From Pseudorhodoplanes sinuspersici (lineage in GTDB: Bacteria; Pseudomonadota; Alphaproteobacteria; Rhizobiales; Xanthobacteraceae), in contig NZ_CP021112.1 of assembly GCF_002119765.1 (NCBI RefSeq), forward strand, positions 4,582,501-4,646,500: a DNA stretch of 64,000 nucleotides, written 5' to 3'. Numbering within the stretch: the first letter of the stretch is position 1; the number at the start of each line of letters is the position of its first letter. This document shows, piece by piece, positions 9,454 through 18,638 of the stretch. Made by a program: the position numbers and the translations under genes. The notes beneath the pieces are model-generated. The model was not told the DNA's origin. It did not search any database and saw only the letters and a program-made list of their open reading frames with translations.

Positions 9454-9517
9454 AGCGCGTTTTCGAGCGAAGTGGATACCGGTTCGCGTGAAGAAAACGC
9501 GTCAACTAAGCTAAAGC
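9452..9517. repeat. Palindromic intergenic repeat of the GCGTTTTC/GAAAACGC family, copy 1
   Basis: The sequence starts within the parC stop codon and runs to the bpt 3' end. It has arms GCGTTTTC (9457-9464) and GAAAACGC (9493-9500), with GAAGTGGATACCGG between. A diverged relative is seen at 59448-59512 (shared AGAGCG, TTTGAGCGA-like, AAACGCGTCAA). It sits between the convergent genes parC and bpt and may serve both as a transcript end. This is a repeat type often seen in Bradyrhizobium and its relatives. Confidence 0.7.
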
Positions 9518-9524
9518 GTGCGCG

Positions 9525-10265
9525 CTACAGCTCGGCGCGCACCCACCCTTGCGACATCAGCCGCTCCTGCGGCAGGTAACGGCTCTTGTAATCCATCTTG
9601 CGCGAGCCGCGCACCCAATAGCCGAGATAGACGTAAGGCAGCTTCATCTCTTTGGCGCGCGCGATGTGATCGAGGATCATCAATGTGCCAAGCGAGCGCG
9701 CCTCTTCCTCCGGCTCGAAGAACGAATAGACCATTGACAGGCCGTCGCTCAGGATATCGGTCAGGGCGACGGCGATCAGCGGCCCGTTGCGGCTGGTCGA
9801 TGACGGGTTCTTGAGCCGGTATTCCACCATGCGGGTCTCGACATGGCTGTCTTCGACCATCATCGCGTAGTCGAGCACGGTCATGTCGGCCATGCCGCCG
9901 TCGCGATGACGGGAATCGAGATAGGCGCGGAAAACCGAATACTGCTCTGAGCTCGGCACCGCCGAGCGCATTTCGCCGACGATATCGGCGTTGCGCTGCT
10001 CGACCCGGCGCATCGAGCGGGTCGGCACGAAATCGTCCGCCACGACACGGACCGAGACGCAGGCGCGGCAGGTCTCGCAGGCTGGGCGATAGGCGATCGA
10101 CTGGCTGCGGCGGAACCCGCCATGGGTGAGGAGGTCGTTCAGACCGGGGGCACGGTCACCCACAAGGTGCGTAAACACCTTTCGCTCCTCCTTGCCGGCC
10201 AGATAGGGGCAGGGTGAGGGGGCCGTCAGGTAGAATTGCGGCGTATCGCGCGAATGCTGGGTCAC
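9525..10265 (-). CDS. bpt: Aspartate/glutamate leucyltransferase (Bpt/Ate family)
   Basis: Bpt transfers leucine from Leu-tRNA to N-terminal Asp or Glu of proteins, marking them for the ClpS/ClpAP N-end-rule pathway; the related Ate enzymes transfer arginine. The 246-residue product shows [18 protein letters not shown], then [20 protein letters not shown] with C63, C66 and C69, which with C19 form the conserved cysteine set. The C-terminal block [20 protein letters not shown] is the acyltransferase signature. In alphaproteobacteria the family is usually Bpt rather than Ate, but substrate choice is inferred. It is convergent with parC, with a palindromic repeat between, and 88 bases separate it from the upstream RDD gene on the same strand. 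Confidence 0.92.
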   Translation of the reverse strand: MTQHSRDTPQFYLTAPSPCPYLAGKEERKVFTHLVGDRAPGLNDLLTHGGFRRSQSIAYRPACETCRACVSVRVVADDFVPTRSMRRVEQRNADIVGEMRSAVPSSEQYSVFRAYLDSRHRDGGMADMTVLDYAMMVEDSHVETRMVEYRLKNPSSTSRNGPLIAVALTDILSDGLSMVYSFFEPEEEARSLGTLMILDHIARAKEMKLPYVYLGYWVRGSRKMDYKSRYLPQERLMSQGWVRAEL

Positions 10266-10353
10266 TGTCCACCCAACCGAGTCATCGAACCCGAATCTTC
10301 TCCCGTCCGGGCTCTGTCGTCAAATGTTGCCCTGCGGCAGCCGTCCACAAGCG

Positions 10354-10881
10354 TCACCGGGTTGGGCGCAGGGCGCCAGCTCTTGCCGGATTGTTGATCA
10401 CGACCGTCCCGACCAGGAAATCATGCAGCAGGCGGCCGCGAGCGTTGAAGAAGCACACCAGCAGGATCAGGGGAGTCAGGACGCTGACCGTCACCCAGAA
10501 GACGATGGCGTGGACAGCGCCCAGCACGAAATAGGCCGGCGAGCCGTACCAGGTGCGCATTTCGATATCCATCGTGCGCATGCCGAGCGTGGCCGAACGC
10601 GGACCGCCGAGCGTCGCGCCATAGTAAAACAGCGCCCAGACCACGGCGATGGCCGGCATCAGACCGAACAGGACGAAGCCGAAGCCAAGGGTCACGATTC
10701 CGACCGCGAAAAAGAACAAGGCGAGGACGACGAGCGGGATCGCGAGAATGATGAGATCGATCAGGAAAGCGATCACCCGCCGCGCGGGCACGCCGTCGAA
10801 TAATTCCGGGTTGGTTTCCGGATCGTAAGCGTGCGGCTTCAGATCGTTGGAGACTCCAAGGCGCTGCTGGTCATCCGTCAT
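10354..10881 (-). CDS. RDD-family inner-membrane protein
   Basis: The 175-residue product carries an RDD domain, a membrane module named for conserved Arg-Asp-Asp positions and usually of unknown role, with some members linked to ion or sodium/proton exchange. The Arg-Asp signature appears as ARRVIAFLIDLIILAIP near residues 33-49. Further hydrophobic segments lie at about 53-90 and 118-145, and the protein ends LLHDFLVGTVVINNP. It is encoded just upstream of bpt on the same strand, and divergently from ilvA across an intergenic region with two strong inverted repeats. The substrate is unknown. Confidence 0.85.
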   Translation of the reverse strand: MTDDQQRLGVSNDLKPHAYDPETNPELFDGVPARRVIAFLIDLIILAIPLVVLALFFFAVGIVTLGFGFVLFGLMPAIAVVWALFYYGATLGGPRSATLGMRTMDIEMRTWYGSPAYFVLGAVHAIVFWVTVSVLTPLILLVCFFNARGRLLHDFLVGTVVINNPARAGALRPTR

Positions 10882-10957
10882 GATATCATTGCCGGTTCGG
10901 CGCTCCAGCCATCTACCATTTCATTATAGCACATGACGAAGCCGATGTCGTTGTGCG

Positions 10958-11011
10958 AGCGATCACTAAGTACAAGTGATCGCTAACGGGAAGTGACCTA
11001 TATTCACTTCC
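10958..11011. promoter_or_regulatory. Two adjacent perfect inverted repeats, candidate operators upstream of ilvA
   Basis: The first is AGCGATCACT (10958-10967), seven bases, AGTGATCGCT (10975-10984). The second is GGAAGTGA (10989-10996), seven bases, TCACTTCC (11004-11011). Both are perfect and both contain the pentamer AGTGA/TCACT, in opposite polarity in the two repeats, with the same seven-base spacer. The second overlaps CTATAT, a possible -10 box, and ends 27 bases before the ilvA start. The arrangement looks like paired binding sites for a dimeric regulator controlling ilvA and possibly the divergent RDD-bpt genes. No T tract follows, so terminator function is unlikely. Confidence 0.65.
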
Positions 11012-11038
11012 GTTTCACGAGGATGCGAACGCGCAAAA

Positions 11039-12259
11039 ATGGTCACGCTGCACGAGATCCAGGATGCCCAGACGATACTGGCCGGCCGCGTGCTTCGCAC
11101 GCCGATGCTGCCGGCACCGAAACTGTCCGAAATCACGGGCGCCGAGATTTTCGTAAAATACGAAAACCTTCAGGTGACCAATTCGTTCAAGGAGCGCGGC
11201 GCCCTCAACAAGCTTGCGACATTGAATGCGGTCGAGCGGGCGCGTGGGGTCATCGCCATGTCGGCCGGCAATCATGCGCAGGCCGTGGCTTATCATGCGG
11301 CTCGGCTTGGCATTGCGGCGACCATCGTCATGCCGGTGACGACGCCGGCGGTGAAAGTTGCGGCCACGAAGGCCCATGGCGCAACCGTCGTGCTGTTCGG
11401 CGAGACGGTCGCCGAGGCGCAGGCCCGCGCCGAAGAATTGCAGGCCGAGTACAATCTCCTGTTCATTCACCCTTATGACGATCCGCGCATCATCGCCGGG
11501 CAGGGGACCATTGCGATCGAAATGCTCGATGATCGCTCTGATCTCGACTGCCTGGTGATCCCGATTGGCGGTGGCGGGCTGATCTCCGGCAACGCCATTG
11601 CTGCCAAGGCGATCAATCCGAATATCGATATCGTCGGTGTCGAGGCGGAGCTTTATCCTTCGGTCTGGAATGCCTTGCACAAACAGGACCGGCCGATCGG
11701 CGGCTCGACATTGGCGGAAGGCATTGCGGTGAAGAACGTCGGCAGGCTGACATTGCCGATTATCCGCGAGCTTGTGTCCGATGTCATTCTGGTCAGCGAG
11801 TCGCAGCTCGAACGCGCGGTGAATGCTTATCTGACGCTGCAAAAGACAATGGCCGAAGGGGCCGGCGCTGCCGGCCTTGCGGCGATGCTAAAGGATCCGG
11901 AACGCTTCCGCGGCAAGCGGGTTGGGCTTGTTCTCTGCGGCGGCAATATCGACCCGCGCATCCTTGCGTCAATTATGGTCCGCGAGCTGGAGCGCGGCGA
12001 ACAGATCGTCTCATTCCGCCTCACGATTCCAGACCGGCCCGGCATCCTTGGCCTGATCGCAAGCCGTCTCGGTCATCTCGGCGCCAATATCCTCGAAGTT
12101 GATCACAAGCGGCTGTTCCTCGACGTGCCGGCCAAGGGCGCGCGGCTTGACGTAACGGTCGAAACACGGGATCGCGCCCATGCCGAAGAGATTCTTACGG
12201 CCATGGCCGAGGATGGTTATCACCCGGTGCGCTTGCAGGGTGGGGATGTGAAGGAGTGA
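11039..12259 (+). CDS. ilvA: Threonine ammonia-lyase (short form with one ACT domain)
   Basis: This PLP enzyme deaminates threonine to 2-oxobutyrate, either for isoleucine synthesis or threonine breakdown. At 406 residues it is the short form: a fold-type II catalytic domain plus one C-terminal ACT domain (about residues 325-400, IPDRPGILGLIASRLGHLGANILEV). The PLP lysine is K51 in NSFKERGALNKL, and the phosphate-cradling glycine loop is IPIGGGGLISG. Long biosynthetic IlvA proteins have a larger C-terminal regulatory region; this form is often called TdcB-like or catabolic, so the physiological role is uncertain. It is preceded by paired inverted repeats and followed by a hairpin repeat shared with convergent hemB. 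Confidence 0.93.
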   Translation: MVTLHEIQDAQTILAGRVLRTPMLPAPKLSEITGAEIFVKYENLQVTNSFKERGALNKLATLNAVERARGVIAMSAGNHAQAVAYHAARLGIAATIVMPVTTPAVKVAATKAHGATVVLFGETVAEAQARAEELQAEYNLLFIHPYDDPRIIAGQGTIAIEMLDDRSDLDCLVIPIGGGGLISGNAIAAKAINPNIDIVGVEAELYPSVWNALHKQDRPIGGSTLAEGIAVKNVGRLTLPIIRELVSDVILVSESQLERAVNAYLTLQKTMAEGAGAAGLAAMLKDPERFRGKRVGLVLCGGNIDPRILASIMVRELERGEQIVSFRLTIPDRPGILGLIASRLGHLGANILEVDHKRLFLDVPAKGARLDVTVETRDRAHAEEILTAMAEDGYHPVRLQGGDVKE

Positions 12260-12283
12260 TAAGATACAATCGATGTGATCAAG

Positions 12284-12366
12284 GCTCGCTCTCCCCGCTC
12301 ATTCCCGCGAAAGTGGGAATCCAGAGTCTTTTTGCTGGGTCCCCGCCTTCGCGGGAACGAGCGAGC
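12284..12366. repeat. Hairpin repeat between convergent ilvA and hemB
   Basis: An outer inverted repeat, GCTCGCT (12284-12290) and AGCGAGC (12360-12366), encloses ATTCCCGCGAAAGTGGGAAT and CCCCGCCTTCGCGGGAACGA, which fold locally and also pair with each other. The ATTCCCGCG...CGCGGGAA core is a widespread proteobacterial intergenic repeat. An internal T tract (TCTTTTT) lies in the loop. Position between two stop codons suggests it ends both transcripts. Confidence 0.75.
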
Positions 12367-12397
12367 AACAAAGCCGGTTCAGTCGAATAGCGATGCA

Positions 12398-13480
<1,083 letters not shown>

Positions 13481-13567
13481 CTAGCCTATGTAGCGGTTCC
13501 CACACCCGGCCGCTACCGACCGGCGCCGCAGATTGACGCGGACCCATGCTGAATTTATCGGTTCAAC

Positions 13568-14707
13568 ATGGATTTCGATCTGTCCGAGGACCAGCGCGCC
13601 TTTCAGGCCACCGCCCGGCAATTCGCGCGCGAGCAGATGATGCCGTTCGCCCGCGAATGGGACGAAAACGAGATTTTTCCGGTCGATACGCTGCGTGACG
13701 CCGCCGCTCTTGGGTTTGGCGGCATTTACGTTCGCGACGATGTCGGGGGCTCCTCGTTGTCGCGATTGGATGCGGCAATCATCTTCGAGGAACTCGCGCA
13801 GGGCTGTACGTCGACCGCCGCGTATATTTCCATCCACAACATGGCGGCGTGGATGATCGATACCTTCGGCAACGAGGATCAGCGCCAGCGCGTACTGCCG
13901 AAGCTTTGCAGCATGGAGCATTTCGCGAGCTATTGCCTGACCGAACCCGGCGCCGGCTCGGATGCGGCAAGCCTCGTAACCCGAGCTCGCCGCGATGGCG
14001 ACACTTACGTCATTGACGGAGCCAAGGCTTTCATTTCCGGCGGCGGCACGTCGGACGTGTATCTTTGCATGGTGCGGACAGGCGGCGCGGGAGCGAAGGG
14101 AATTTCCTGCATCATCGTCGAGAAGGATACCCCTGGCCTGTCGTTCGGTGCGCCGGAGAAGAAGCTCGGCTGGAAATCGCAGCCGACGGCGATGGTAATC
14201 CTTGAGAATTGCCGCGTGCCAGTCGCCAATCTGATTGGCCGGGAGGGCGACGGCTTTAAGATCGCAATGATGGGGCTCGATGGCGGCCGGCTCAACATCG
14301 CGGCTTGTTCGATCGGCGGTGCGCAATTCTGTCTCGATCGCACGATCGAGTATATGCGCGACCGCAAGCAATTCGGGACGCGCTTGTCGGAATTTCAGGC
14401 GTTGCGCTTTCGCATCGCCGATTATGCGACCGAGATCGAGGCCGCGCGGCTGATGTTGTGGCGCGCGGCGCATGCCGTCAGCCAGGGCGAACCAGGCGCG
14501 ACGCGGCTAGCGGCAATGGCAAAGCGGTTCGCGACCGATGCCGGATTCGAAGCCGTCAATGGCTGCCTGCAACTGCATGGTGGCTATGGTTATCTGCGCG
14601 ATCATCCGATTGAGCGTGTGATGCGCGATGTGCGCGTACACCAGATCCTCGAAGGCACCAACGAAATCATGCGCCTGATTGTCAGCCGCGACCTGATTGG
14701 GAATTAA
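13568..14707 (+). CDS. Acyl-CoA dehydrogenase, probably isobutyryl-CoA dehydrogenase
   Basis: This FAD enzyme oxidises an acyl-CoA to its 2,3-enoyl-CoA and passes electrons to electron-transfer flavoprotein. The 379-residue product has the standard three-part acyl-CoA dehydrogenase fold: [15 protein letters not shown] in the beta domain, [16 protein letters not shown], and the catalytic base E362 in [11 protein letters not shown]. Opening [20 protein letters not shown] and [19 protein letters not shown] resemble ACAD8-type isobutyryl-CoA dehydrogenases. The next genes encode 3-hydroxyisobutyryl-CoA hydrolase and 3-hydroxyisobutyrate dehydrogenase, so a role in valine degradation is strongly supported by context. 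The stop is followed one base later by the GTG start of the hydrolase. Confidence 0.92.
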   Translation: MDFDLSEDQRAFQATARQFAREQMMPFAREWDENEIFPVDTLRDAAALGFGGIYVRDDVGGSSLSRLDAAIIFEELAQGCTSTAAYISIHNMAAWMIDTFGNEDQRQRVLPKLCSMEHFASYCLTEPGAGSDAASLVTRARRDGDTYVIDGAKAFISGGGTSDVYLCMVRTGGAGAKGISCIIVEKDTPGLSFGAPEKKLGWKSQPTAMVILENCRVPVANLIGREGDGFKIAMMGLDGGRLNIAACSIGGAQFCLDRTIEYMRDRKQFGTRLSEFQALRFRIADYATEIEAARLMLWRAAHAVSQGEPGATRLAAMAKRFATDAGFEAVNGCLQLHGGYGYLRDHPIERVMRDVRVHQILEGTNEIMRLIVSRDLIGN

Positions 14708-14708
14708 C

Positions 14709-15770
14709 GTGACTGGCACACAGGACATCCTGTTCGAGCGGCGCGGCGCCGCCGGCATCGTGACGCTGAATCGTCCCAAGGCATTGAACGCCATTACGCA
14801 CGAGATGGTGCGCGCATTGGCGGCAAAGCTCGATGAATGGGCGAGGGATGCTGCGGTGACACGTGTTGTCGTCACCTCGAACAGCGAACGCGCCTTCAGC
14901 GCCGGCGGCGACATCCGTGCGCTGTATGAGTTGACGAAGGCCGGGCGCCAACAGGAAGCGCTGACATTCTTCAAGGAGGAATATCGGCTTAATACGGCGA
15001 TCAAGCGCTATCCGAAGCCTTATCTTTCGCTGATCGACGGCATCGTCATGGGCGGCGGTGTCGGCATTTCCATCCACGGCTCGCATCGCGTGGCGGGCGA
15101 CAGATATGCCTTTGCCATGCCTGAGGTCAGCATCGGCTTCTTTCCGGATGTCGGTGGCACCTATGCATTACCGCGGCTCGCCGGCGAGATCGGGACTTAC
15201 TGTGCGCTCACGGGCGAGCGGTTGAAGGCGGCCGATGCCGTACTGTCGGGGGCGGCAACCCATTATGTGAAATCCCATCGGTTTGCGGATTTGCAGACGG
15301 CCTTGTGCGGAGGCGATCCGGTCAACGCTGTGCTTTCCGATTTCATGGAACGGCCAGGTGAGGGCGACGTGACGCCGCGCCGCCGGACCATCGACCGGAT
15401 CTTCTCGCAGATCAGTGTCGAGGCGATTTTGTCCGCCCTCGATCAGGAAGCCGGAACAGGATCAGACCAGGCCGGATGGTCTGCAGACCTCGCGCAGACC
15501 ATCCGGAGCAAATCGCCGACAAGCCTGAAGCTGTCGCTGGCCCAGATGCGATATGGCCGCCACCATTCGTTTGAGGATTGCCTGCGGACCGAATTTCGCA
15601 TCGTCTCGCGGATCGTCTATGGTCACGACATGGCCGAAGGCGTCCGGGCCGTGATCGTGGACAAGGACAACAATCCGCGCTGGAATCCCAAGGACTTGGA
15701 CGCGGTGTCTGACACGATGATCGAACGTTATTTTGCCCCTCTTCCTGACGCCGAACTGGAACTGTCATGA
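14709..15770 (+). CDS. 3-hydroxyisobutyryl-CoA hydrolase (enoyl-CoA hydratase superfamily)
   Basis: The protein belongs to the crotonase superfamily and most likely hydrolyses 3-hydroxyisobutyryl-CoA to the free acid in valine degradation. A GTG at 14709 is chosen as start because GGGA lies six bases upstream; a TTG at 14697 would overlap the preceding gene. The 353-residue product is longer than simple hydratases, typical for the hydrolase branch. Motifs are AFSAGGDIRALYE (oxyanion hole part 1), DGIVMGGGVGISIHG (part 2), and MPEVSIGFFPDVGGTYAL with the catalytic Glu and Asp. It overlaps the next gene by four bases, consistent with an operon. Confidence 0.92.
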   Translation: MTGTQDILFERRGAAGIVTLNRPKALNAITHEMVRALAAKLDEWARDAAVTRVVVTSNSERAFSAGGDIRALYELTKAGRQQEALTFFKEEYRLNTAIKRYPKPYLSLIDGIVMGGGVGISIHGSHRVAGDRYAFAMPEVSIGFFPDVGGTYALPRLAGEIGTYCALTGERLKAADAVLSGAATHYVKSHRFADLQTALCGGDPVNAVLSDFMERPGEGDVTPRRRTIDRIFSQISVEAILSALDQEAGTGSDQAGWSADLAQTIRSKSPTSLKLSLAQMRYGRHHSFEDCLRTEFRIVSRIVYGHDMAEGVRAVIVDKDNNPRWNPKDLDAVSDTMIERYFAPLPDAELELS

Positions 15771-16207
15771 GCGAACCTGTGTCCATCGAACAGGCGCTCG
15801 AGCCGGTTCAATCCTCGAAGAAAGACGATCAGGGCCGCTGGACCCGCTGGTTGCTGTGGTTCCTGCGCGCCATGGCTGTCATTTCGATGCTGAAGGGCCT
15901 CTATCATTGGTCTGTGGTGCTCGGCATCGGCGAAGGGCCGGATTCCGCCTTCACCTTGCAGCCGATCCCCTGGCAAACCGCGACGGTTTATTTCGCGATC
16001 ATCGATCTCGTCGCAGCCGTCGGCCTTTGGCTTGCCGCTGTCTGGGGCGCTGTGGTGTGGCTGACCGCGGGTGTCTCGATGGCGGCGGTGCAGGTGTTTT
16101 TCCCGCAGATCTATGGCGGGTCATGGCTTGTCGTCGCGATCGAACTGACGCTGTTTTGTTGCTACCTTGTATTGGCCTTGCAGTCGGCGCGCGAGCATCC
16201 GCATTGA
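15767..16207 (+). CDS. DUF6163 family integral membrane protein
   Basis: The 146-residue product has a short charged N-terminus and four predicted membrane helices (about residues 27-48, 65-85, 88-108 and 115-137). It matches a Rhizobiales-restricted uncharacterised membrane family that I recognise as DUF6163. The ATG overlaps the stop of the 3-hydroxyisobutyryl-CoA hydrolase gene as ATGA, and mmsB follows 51 bases later, so it is embedded in the valine-degradation operon. A transport or membrane-scaffolding role in that pathway is only an inference from position. Confidence 0.75.
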   Translation: MSEPVSIEQALEPVQSSKKDDQGRWTRWLLWFLRAMAVISMLKGLYHWSVVLGIGEGPDSAFTLQPIPWQTATVYFAIIDLVAAVGLWLAAVWGAVVWLTAGVSMAAVQVFFPQIYGGSWLVVAIELTLFCCYLVLALQSAREHPH

Positions 16208-16258
16208 TGTTCGAGCAGAATAACAACGAAGAACGGCCTGTTCAGGCGGGAGATTAAC

Positions 16259-17146
16259 ATGGCGCGGATCGCTTTCATTGGTCTGGGCAATATGGGTTTT
16301 CCCATGGCGCAGCATCTCATCAAGGCTGGCCACGTGGTGATTGGCGTTGACGTGAACAATGAAGCGATGGAGCGGCTGATCGCTTCCGGCGGCAATGCTG
16401 CAGACAATGTCGGTGCAGCCGCAACGGGCGCCAACATCATCGTGACGATGCTGCCGTCGGGCAACGAAGTGCGCCAAGCTTATCTTGGGGCTGACGGAAT
16501 CGTCGAACGTGCAGCTACCGGAACCTTATTAATCGATTCATCAACGATCGATGTCGCGACCGCGCGCGAGGTTGCTGCTGCCGCCGAAGCCAAGGGCCTG
16601 TTGATGGTCGATGCACCGGTCTCCGGGGGTGTCACTGGCGCGCAGAACGGTACGCTGACATTCATGGTCGGCGGAGAAGAGGCTGCTTTCAACAACGCCA
16701 AGCCTATTCTGGACCTCATGGGCAAGACCATCGTGCATGCCGGCGGTCCCGGTAACGGACAGGCCGCCAAGATCTGCAACAACATGGTGCTCGGCATTTC
16801 GATGATCGCGGTATCTGAAGCATTCGTGCTGGCAGAAAAACTTGGATTGGATGCCCAGAAACTGTTCGACATCTCATCGAAGTCGTCCGGCCAGTGCTGG
16901 GCCATGACGAGCTATTGTCCGGTGCCTGGACCTGTACCGACATCGCCCGCCAATCGGGACTATCAAGCCGGATTCACAGCCAACATGATGTTGAAGGACC
17001 TCAAGCTCGCACAGGATGCCGCCAAGAGCGCAAAGGCCACCACGCCGCTCGGCGCGGGCGCCGCGGCGATCTACGATCAGTATGTCGATAGCGGTGAGGG
17101 GACGCGAGATTTTTCCGGCATCATCCGATTTCTTCGCGGGGAATGA
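16259..17146 (+). CDS. mmsB: 3-hydroxyisobutyrate dehydrogenase
   Basis: MmsB oxidises 3-hydroxyisobutyrate to methylmalonate semialdehyde with NAD+, the next step after the hydrolase encoded upstream. The 295-residue product opens with the Rossmann motif IAFIGLGNMGFPMAQHL, continues with DAPVSGGVTGAQNGTLTFMVGG (substrate binding) and has the catalytic K171 in GNGQAAKICNNM. The C-terminal KDLKLAQDAAKS is also conserved. It is the last gene of the four-gene valine operon; the following methylmalonate-semialdehyde dehydrogenase (mmsA) is not in this window. Confidence 0.96.
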   Translation: MARIAFIGLGNMGFPMAQHLIKAGHVVIGVDVNNEAMERLIASGGNAADNVGAAATGANIIVTMLPSGNEVRQAYLGADGIVERAATGTLLIDSSTIDVATAREVAAAAEAKGLLMVDAPVSGGVTGAQNGTLTFMVGGEEAAFNNAKPILDLMGKTIVHAGGPGNGQAAKICNNMVLGISMIAVSEAFVLAEKLGLDAQKLFDISSKSSGQCWAMTSYCPVPGPVPTSPANRDYQAGFTANMMLKDLKLAQDAAKSAKATTPLGAGAAAIYDQYVDSGEGTRDFSGIIRFLRGE

Positions 17147-17515
17147 GGTCACCGCGAGCGGCGGTTTAAGGCGTCACTCCGGCGCAGTTCTTTTGTCGCG
17201 GTCCGGACTGCGGCGGTAAACCGCGCATTATCAAGTCTGCTCAAATTGTACATTTCATGTGGCGCGCTGGTGCGAACAGCGAGAACGCCGGCCCTTTCGC
17301 CGAGGGAAAAATCTCCAAGGCTACAAATCGGGACCGCACGAAAACGATTAAAGTTTCCAAGTAATTGAAGTTAAACCATTACCGGGACTTAGCCAAAGTA
17401 ACCTTCTCTTTATTTTGTTGTTTAAGCCGATTTTAGATCATCGGTCGTAGATTTCGGCGTCAACGGGGAAACAGGGCCCCGGTTAAAACATATAAAGAAT
17501 TCAGGAAGGCGTCAC
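17147..17515. other. Intergenic region upstream of ldtR
   Basis: No gene is apparent in these 369 bases. The first part has a long-range inverted repeat, GCGGTTTA (17161-17168) with TAAACCGC (17217-17224). The second half is unusually AT-rich for the window (about 17330-17450) and includes TTAAGCCGATTTTAG, which resembles the alphaproteobacterial CtrA consensus TTAA-N7-TTAA with one mismatch. It presumably carries the ldtR promoter. Confidence 0.5.
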
Positions 17516-18031
17516 ATGAAAGCCGTTGCAAAACCGGTCGAACAACCCATTCAGAACACGCAACGCTTCGAGCATGTTCGTCCGCTCTATCTCGAAGCTT
17601 TGACGTTGGTCGAGCGTCTGCATCGTCGTCTGCTCGACGTGATCAAGGACGAATTCGATCGCCGCGGCCGCGCGGATATCAATTCGGTACAAGCGCTGCT
17701 GCTCTACAATATCGGCGACAAGGAATTGACTGCTGGCGAGCTTCGCACGCGTGGTTACTATCTCGGCTCGAACGTTTCTTATAATCTGAAGAAGCTTGTC
17801 GAGATGGGATTCCTCGATCATCAGCGTTCGCGTGTCGATCGCCGTTCGGTGCGGATCAAACTGACCGACAAGGGCGCCGAGGTTCGCGACATCGTCGAGG
17901 CGCTTTATCAGAAGCATGTTCGCACGGTCGAACAGGTTGGCGGCATTACCGCGGAAGAATTCGGCACGTTGAATAAATCGCTGCATCGTCTCGAGCGTTT
18001 CTGGACCGACCAGATCCTGTATCGTCTCTGA
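17516..18031 (+). CDS. ldtR: MarR-family transcriptional regulator LdtR
   Basis: LdtR is a winged-helix regulator described in Liberibacter and rhizobia, where it controls an L,D-transpeptidase and stress tolerance. The 171-residue product has the MarR domain with INSVQALLLYNIGDKELTAGELRTRGYYLGSNVSYNLKKLVEMGFLDHQRSRVDRRSVRIKLTDKG split over residues 55-120, of which GSNVSYNLKKLVEMGFL is the recognition helix and DRRSVRIKLT the wing. The remaining helices form the dimer interface. It is monocistronic here: AT-rich sequence precedes it and a terminator-like hairpin follows. No L,D-transpeptidase gene is in the window. Identification rests on overall resemblance to the conserved Rhizobiales protein. 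Confidence 0.88.
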   Translation: MKAVAKPVEQPIQNTQRFEHVRPLYLEALTLVERLHRRLLDVIKDEFDRRGRADINSVQALLLYNIGDKELTAGELRTRGYYLGSNVSYNLKKLVEMGFLDHQRSRVDRRSVRIKLTDKGAEVRDIVEALYQKHVRTVEQVGGITAEEFGTLNKSLHRLERFWTDQILYRL

Positions 18032-18069
18032 TCGTTTCAGAGGCGACGAAAATACGAACTTGGCGCGTG

Positions 18070-18088
18070 AGTGCACGTCACGTGCACT
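18070..18088. promoter_or_regulatory. Perfect 19-base palindrome downstream of ldtR
   Basis: AGTGCACGTCACGTGCACT has nine-base perfect arms around one central C. With almost no loop it is unlikely to be an RNA hairpin terminator and looks like a DNA-binding site for a dimeric regulator. It lies 39 bases after the ldtR stop and about 280 bases before the next start, so what it would regulate is unclear. Confidence 0.5.
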
Positions 18089-18159
18089 GCGATCTGCAGG
18101 ACGCATATCGCTGCGCACCAGTCCGTTTGTCTTGTGACCAGCCTGCCTGATGCCGTGTT

Positions 18160-18202
18160 GGCCTCCTGTGCGGAATTCATTTCCGCAACAGGGGGCCCTT
18201 TT
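18160..18202 (+). terminator. Terminator-like hairpin after ldtR
   Basis: GGCCTCCTGTGCGGAA (18160-18175) pairs with TTCCGCAACAGGGGGCC (18181-18197), with one mismatch and one bulge around a five-base loop. CTTTT follows. The length, GC content and T tract fit an intrinsic terminator, although it lies about 130 bases beyond the ldtR stop. Confidence 0.7.
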
Positions 18203-18348
18203 GTGCATTGAAAGGCGGGGATGCGGTCTTGATCTTCGGAAATTGCAACACGACCATCTGCATTGTCGGGTGGTTTTCGACCGGGCCGTTTACGGCTAAG
18301 ACCTTCCCAGTCAGAATTGAGGACGAATACGTCGTGATGGAAGCTTGA

Positions 18349-18546
18349 ATGGCCGGCGCAAAGAAGCAGCGCGAGACCTTGTTTGAGTTCACAGTCGTTG
18401 GCGCGGTGATGAAAGTGGCTGCGATCGACGCCGTGACCGGGATCGAGGTGACGGTCATGGGGCCGACGCATGCTTCCCGTGCGGATCTGCAGAAGCTGGC
18501 TTTGGCCAAGCTGAAGAAGCGTCTGTTCGCATCCGAAAACCGCTAG
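18349..18546 (+). CDS. Small conserved protein DUF6898
   Basis: The 65-residue, lysine-rich soluble product ([20 protein letters not shown], then [17 protein letters not shown] and [14 protein letters not shown]) matches a small Rhizobiales family of unknown function, which I recognise as DUF6898. It lies 92 bases upstream of glyA on the same strand. The sequence resembles a small beta-alpha fold with a basic C-terminal helix. Co-transcription with glyA is likely from spacing; the function is not known. Confidence 0.75.
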   Translation: MAGAKKQRETLFEFTVVGAVMKVAAIDAVTGIEVTVMGPTHASRADLQKLALAKLKKRLFASENR

Positions 18547-18638
18547 ATGTTGCGGCCTATCGATCGATAGAACCCATCGCTTGGCGCTTCGGCTCACGAT
18601 GTGGTAGTCGGCGCGTTCCAGGCACAGGAGAAGAAGCT

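Larger units (their letters stand above)
18032..18348. other. Intergenic region between ldtR and the DUF6898 gene
   Basis: No protein gene is visible in these 317 bases. It contains a perfect palindrome (18070-18088) and a terminator-like hairpin (18160-18202), listed separately, followed by about 140 bases that presumably hold the promoter for the DUF6898-glyA genes. Confidence 0.5.

Noticed and set aside
18547-18638. Glycine riboswitch before glyA
   Set aside because: The 92-base gap is too short for a tandem glycine aptamer and shows none of its conserved motifs.
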